Shown: one piece after another, positions 6,449-8,980 of the stretch
How the letters are laid out: each line of letters starts with the position of its first letter
How positions within the stretch are numbered: the stretch's first letter is position 1
From: Acidimicrobiaceae bacterium
GTDB lineage: Bacteria > Actinomycetota > Acidimicrobiia > Acidimicrobiales > Acidimicrobiaceae
Assembly: GCA_013044415.1 (NCBI GenBank)
Contig: JABEUO010000007.1
Span: 1 to 8,980, forward strand
DNA length: 8,980 bases
Direction: 5' to 3'
Translations under genes and position numbers: made by a program
Notes under the pieces: model-generated
The model's database searches: none
Told to the model about the DNA's origin: nothing
Seen by the model: only the letters and a program-made list of their open reading frames with translations

Positions 6449-7251
6449 CCGGTGACCAATTAGCTGACGAGATGTTGCCAGGAGCCGAATTGGCACAGAA
6501 GGTTGGTGCGTACGGTTTTGGCGGACAGAATGTCGCAGTAGCGTATTACGCATTTAACGATCCAGATTCGATGATCGCGGCCCACGATCAGACGGGGATT
6601 GTCGCCCCGTTGGTGACTTTTGGTAGCTTGCCGATGAGGGGATCCGATCTACTCGACGTGATTGCCTCGATCGACGAGAACGGCCCAAGATTGGTTGCCA
6701 ACTACCGAAAGACGTTTCCCGAACTCACGATTCAGATCGAGGCCTTTGATCCAGGGGTCGGAATCTCGGAAACCGCCGCACCTGGCTGGATTTTCGCCCT
6801 TGTAGCTTTAGTCCTTGGGATGTCGGAATCTGATGTCAGCCAGGCCTTGACGACCAGCCATGAGGCAGTCGAAATCGATACATTTATCGATGACGACGAG
6901 GGTAGGTACTATCTCGACACGAGGCGTATCGTCAGGAGTGTCATGAGCTACCATATCGCCGGGGTCGATAAAGGAGTGCTTGCTCGTTCGGTCTTTATAG
7001 CATTGGGTAGTTTCGTTTCCGACGCACTTCGTCGCCTTTTGAAAGAGTGGAAAGCGAAGGCGATACTCTGCATCGGGGATCTGTTTACCTACAATCAGAT
7101 TTTACGTAATCAGACCAAGGGATCTCTTGGGTGGTCTCCTGTGCCTATTTTTTTCCCGTCCCTCGAAGACCCAAATCACGCCTTGGAGTCCAGCGAAGAG
7201 CTGCTCCAGGTGAGGCTAAGGGCCGATAAGACAGGTGTCGAGACCTTATAG
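6445..7251 (+). CDS. Unknown operon protein resembling a degenerate HypF Kae1-like domain
   Basis: I do not recognise this 268-residue protein by name. Two stretches follow the C-terminal part of HypF as I remember it. Residues 112-144 (APGWIFALVALVLG…HEAVEID) parallel the HypF run S-x2-G-R-L-F-D-A-V-A-A-L-L-G followed by YEGQAA. Residues 157-222 (LDTRRIV…IAGVDKGVLARSVF…ILCIGDLFTYNQILRN) parallel the helix plus the LSGGVFQN loop. HypF's HHHAH metal-binding motif is absent, the GG of that loop is replaced by GD, and the YrdC and acylphosphatase parts are missing. It has no membrane segment or signal. It lies between the peptidase and hypC, so a maturation or scaffold role is inferred. The start is TTG at 6445 overlapping the previous stop (TTGA); ATG at 6472 is an alternative, and neither has a good binding site. 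The gene is real; the family assignment is tentative. Confidence 0.6.
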   Translation: MTGDQLADEMLPGAELAQKVGAYGFGGQNVAVAYYAFNDPDSMIAAHDQTGIVAPLVTFGSLPMRGSDLLDVIASIDENGPRLVANYRKTFPELTIQIEAFDPGVGISETAAPGWIFALVALVLGMSESDVSQALTTSHEAVEIDTFIDDDEGRYYLDTRRIVRSVMSYHIAGVDKGVLARSVFIALGSFVSDALRRLLKEWKAKAILCIGDLFTYNQILRNQTKGSLGWSPVPIFFPSLEDPNHALESSEELLQVRLRADKTGVETL

Positions 7252-7286
7252 TGTTCTAGGCCGAAATGTAAAGGCTGGGGTGTGAG

Positions 7287-7544
7287 ATGTGTGTCAGTGT
7301 GCTGGCGAGGGTGTTGGAAGTCGACGGTCCAATTGCCTGGGTAGAGATCGCAGGGCAGAGACGGGGTTACAATGCACTGCTTTTCCCGGAGGTCGCGCCT
7401 GAAGACAAGGTACTCGTCCATGCGGGGATGGTAATTCAGATCCTGGACGACCGAGAGGCGCAAGAGGTAGAGGCAGCGATTAGCGAATTGCAATCGATCG
7501 ATAAGACATGGGGTCAAATGGATCCGGTTTTGGAATCGGAGTAG
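7287..7544 (+). CDS. hypC: Hydrogenase assembly chaperone HypC
   Basis: The 85-residue protein starts MCVSVLARVLEVDG, placing Cys2 where HypC needs it to hold the Fe(CN)2CO unit with HypD and hand it to the large subunit. The segment EDKVLVHAGMVIQILDDREA (39-58) is the typical HypC C-terminal strand and helix, with H45 matching the conserved His. The usual Pro at position 6 (M-C-x3-P) is Leu here. The ATG follows a 35-base gap after the upstream gene, with GGGGTG at 7277-7282 as a likely binding site. Its last 37 bases overlap the ATG start given for the following gene. The family call is firm despite the Pro loss. Confidence 0.9.
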   Translation: MCVSVLARVLEVDGPIAWVEIAGQRRGYNALLFPEVAPEDKVLVHAGMVIQILDDREAQEVEAAISELQSIDKTWGQMDPVLESE

Positions 7545-8314
7545 GTTTGGCCAGCGAACCTGGGGTCGAAATCGGACCATTACTCTTCGCCAGATATGCA
7601 TTTCCACCAAATGAACTGGGCTATTGTGGCCCAGAAGACGTTGAGGGAAAGTCGCTGATCGCCTCGTCAAATTCGACGCCTAAAGAGATCCGGCCACTTG
7701 CTAGGCAATTCAGCGCGGCCTGGCCCTACCTTGAGCTGATAGCCGAGGCGAACGGTATCGACGATCCGTTGGACGAGAGGGTGGTATCGGCTTACTGGGT
7801 AGGTAGCGAGTTGCTCTATAGGGTACCGCCGGAGGCATTCAGTCGATCCTCTATCGTCCGATTCGAACAGCGTTTTGGAAGGACGGTCGAAGAGTTAACC
7901 TATCCACTTTTCCATGGCGCTTGTCTGCATCACAACTTCCACGTCTTTAGCATCTATCCGTGGCTTGGAGTTTTGCGAAAAAAGCATGCCGAGGGTCCCC
8001 TGCAGATATTAGAGCAGTGCCGCATTCGTTGGGGTAGGGTCATTTCTATTTCTTCGGATGCTGTTTCGGTTACGAGCCAACCATTGGTATTTGATGGTTG
8101 GGGGCTCTCGCTCGGCCGGGAGCGAACCGAGGAGGTGAACCTCCCACCCGGCAGTGTGGAGGGACTACTTGGTCCCGGCGATCAACTCGAAGTCGGGGAC
8201 TGGGTGACCCTACACTGGGGGTGGTTGTGTGAGAGGTTAACGGATAGTTCGGTCCTCAAACTGCAGTCCGCCACGTCCTCAATATTGACTGCCGTCAATT
8301 CGGTGCCTCGTTAG
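7508..8314 (+). CDS. DUF6390-type hydrogenase-associated protein with HypC-like C-terminus
   Basis: The 268-residue protein carries segments I recognise as DUF6390, seen in actinobacterial hydrogenase clusters: LLFARYAFPPNELGYCGP (25-42), RQFSAAWPYLELIAEANGI (66-84), RVVSAYWVG (91-99) and HHNFHVFSIYPWLGVLR (141-157). The N-terminal part is mostly helical and soluble; its function is unknown. Residues 170-243 look like a HypC module: CRIRWGRV (171-178) copies the C-x4-G-R-V of HypC, and VGDWVTLHWGW (229-239) copies its GD-x-V-x2-H-x-G. An Fe-chaperone or large-subunit-binding role is inferred. ATG at 7508 overlaps hypC by 37 bases; TTG at 7547, preceded by GGAG (7538-7541) and two bases past the hypC stop, is an equally plausible start that loses 13 glycine-rich residues. 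It is the last gene of the operon. Confidence 0.8.
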   Translation: MGSNGSGFGIGVGLASEPGVEIGPLLFARYAFPPNELGYCGPEDVEGKSLIASSNSTPKEIRPLARQFSAAWPYLELIAEANGIDDPLDERVVSAYWVGSELLYRVPPEAFSRSSIVRFEQRFGRTVEELTYPLFHGACLHHNFHVFSIYPWLGVLRKKHAEGPLQILEQCRIRWGRVISISSDAVSVTSQPLVFDGWGLSLGRERTEEVNLPPGSVEGLLGPGDQLEVGDWVTLHWGWLCERLTDSSVLKLQSATSSILTAVNSVPR

Positions 8315-8581
8315 ACAGAGATGCTTGGTTAATTTGCCTTTTCAATCGAATGGCAATTTGGCTAGCCGAGTCTCAGCGAGGTGATGAGGGGTCCCCGAAA
8401 GAGCACCGGTGAATCGGTAGTCATACGCTTCTGGTCGATTTTGCTGTTGGATATTTTGGCGTGGTATCGAAAGCTCTGCCCTGGCGACTGATCGAGCAAT
8501 TTGGGAGCCAGACCAGAGCTGGTTTGCGTGCCCGGGGTGTTGGGTAGGGCGTTTGTGGGGCCCGAGATGGCTGAGTCATCC

Positions 8582-8601
8582 TGTAGGTAGCCGTACCTGC
8601 A
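8582..8601. other. Hairpin, 8-bp stem with 4-nt loop
   Basis: TGTAGGTA (8582-8589) pairs with TACCTGCA (8594-8601) around a GCCG loop, with one G-U pair. No T run follows on either strand, so it is not a standard intrinsic terminator, but its place between convergent genes suits an RNA 3'-end structure. Confidence 0.4.
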
Positions 8602-8627
8602 AAATGGGTAATAAAGATATGCGAATT

Positions 8628-8665
8628 GAGGAATGCGTACTGCGAATTCGATGTGTGCATTCCTC
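8628..8665. repeat. 38-bp imperfect palindrome centred on CGAATTCG
   Basis: The arms GAGGAATGC (8628-8636) and GCATTCCTC (8657-8665) are perfect inverted copies. The exact centre, 8643-8650, is itself a palindrome (CGAATTCG), and further complementary positions in between (A8639-C8640 with G8653-T8654) fall on the same dyad axis. The element could form a long hairpin as RNA or act as a dyad protein site as DNA. There is no T run for an intrinsic terminator. Confidence 0.5.
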
Positions 8666-8763
8666 GACTCACACGGCCTCAACTTCCTTGAACCGTCCGG
8701 TGCGGACCCGCATTTCGGCTGATACGGTAGGGGTGCAGCCGTTAGGCTGGTCCGCTATCTCGA

Positions 8764-8980
8764 TCAAGAGGCTGCGGCGTCCCCAAAGTTGAAGAACTGT
8801 CCACCTTGGGTATAGATGGTGTAGCCCTTCCCGTCGGGTGACGATTTGATTGAGATAGCCGGCGAACTCAGCTGGAGGTTTCCCGTCGAACCGTAGAAGG
8901 CCGCATCCCCAAAGCTAAACACACCGCCGTCCGAAGCGACCAACCAATAGCCCTTGCCATCAGGAGTTGGTGCCATATTG
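8764..8980 (-). CDS. Partial C-terminus of a 'PDGKGYW…FSFGD' repeat protein
   Basis: The frame enters from beyond the right edge and stops at 8764, leaving about 71 residues. They show one full and one partial unit of a 42-residue repeat: PDGKGYWLVASDGGVFSFGD followed by AAFYGSTG, then PDGKGYTIYTQGG and FFNFGDAAAS. I associate this repeat with large secreted or cell-surface proteins of Acidimicrobiia, likely beta-propeller-like, but the fold and role are inference. The last unit is degenerate and ends mid-repeat, either a natural terminus or a truncation. The ATG at 8976 is internal to the repeat and is not the true start, which lies outside the window. The gene converges on the hydrogenase operon. 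Confidence 0.75.
   Translation of the reverse strand, partial: NMAPTPDGKGYWLVASDGGVFSFGDAAFYGSTGNLQLSSPAISIKSSPDGKGYTIYTQGGQFFNFGDAAAS

Larger units (their letters stand above)
8315..8763. other. Convergent intergenic region, no credible gene
   Basis: This 449-bp stretch lies between the operon's 3' end and the 3' end of the minus-strand repeat-protein gene. Open frames here are short and resemble nothing I know. It contains two clear inverted repeats (listed separately). A weak TTGCC/GGCAA hairpin at 8334-8356 followed by TTT is the only terminator-like signal right after the operon. No tRNA cloverleaf or transposase remnant was recognised. Confidence 0.6.

Noticed and set aside
5891..6553. 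220-codon open frame on the minus strand
   Set aside because: It is antisense to the peptidase and the gene after it, both of which have clear coding character; the product is rich in Arg/His/Asn with no recognisable pattern.
7176..7670. 164-codon open frame on the minus strand
   Set aside because: It lies opposite hypC and the gene ends on either side, which carry recognisable motifs, so it is a shadow frame.
8334..8359. TTGCC/GGCAA hairpin followed by TTT as the operon terminator
   Set aside because: The stem is only 5 bp with a 13-nt loop and the T run is three bases, so it is too weak to call as an intrinsic terminator.
8633..8722. A 29-codon plus-strand frame (MRTANSMCAF…) across the large palindrome
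   Set aside because: It is very short, has no properly spaced ribosome binding site, overlaps a DNA dyad that explains the sequence better, and matches no family I know.
8315..8763. tRNA or CRISPR array in the convergent spacer
   Set aside because: I found no cloverleaf arms with TTCRA and no regularly spaced direct repeats.

Overview
The window reads as chromosomal DNA from an actinobacterium, most likely a member of the Acidimicrobiia. The pointers are the 42-residue 'PDGKGYW…SDGG…FSFGD…FYGS' repeat at the right edge, the DUF6390-type protein that I associate with actinobacterial hydrogenase loci, and a roughly balanced base composition. The taxonomic call is recognition from memory, not a computed match.

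Layout: positions 1-110 hold a 13-bp tandem repeat at the left edge. A GT-C-like polytopic membrane protein occupies 1343-111 on the minus strand. A 427-bp divergent spacer (1344-1770) follows, carrying a perfect 16-bp palindrome and the presumed operon promoter. From 1771 to 8314 there is one tightly packed plus-strand operon: hypA, hydrogenase small subunit, hydrogenase large subunit, cytochrome b, maturation endopeptidase, a HypF-C-terminus-like protein of unclear function, hypC, and a DUF6390 protein. Most junctions overlap or abut, which implies translational coupling. A 449-bp spacer without a credible gene (8315-8763) contains two hairpins. The 3' end of a convergent repeat-protein gene runs off the window at 8980.

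The operon encodes a membrane-bound group 1 [NiFe] uptake hydrogenase. The small subunit carries a Tat signal and a C-terminal anchor helix with a conserved His. The large subunit carries both Ni-binding CxxC motifs and a cleavable C-terminal extension. The cytochrome b would pass electrons to quinone. HypA (nickel delivery), HypC (Fe(CN)2CO chaperone) and the HyaD/HybD-type protease serve maturation. HypB, HypD, HypE and a complete HypF are not in the window and would have to lie elsewhere.

Three unusual points stand out. First, the small subunit has C-A-G-N where classical enzymes have C-x-x-C for the proximal Fe-S cluster, so one ligand position is Asn. Second, the 268-residue protein after the protease looks like a shortened, degenerate Kae1-like HypF domain without the usual metal-binding HHHAH motif. 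Third, the DUF6390 protein ends in a module that mirrors HypC (C-x4-G-R-V, then G-D-W-V-x2-H-x-G), so the operon may encode two HypC-like Fe chaperones.
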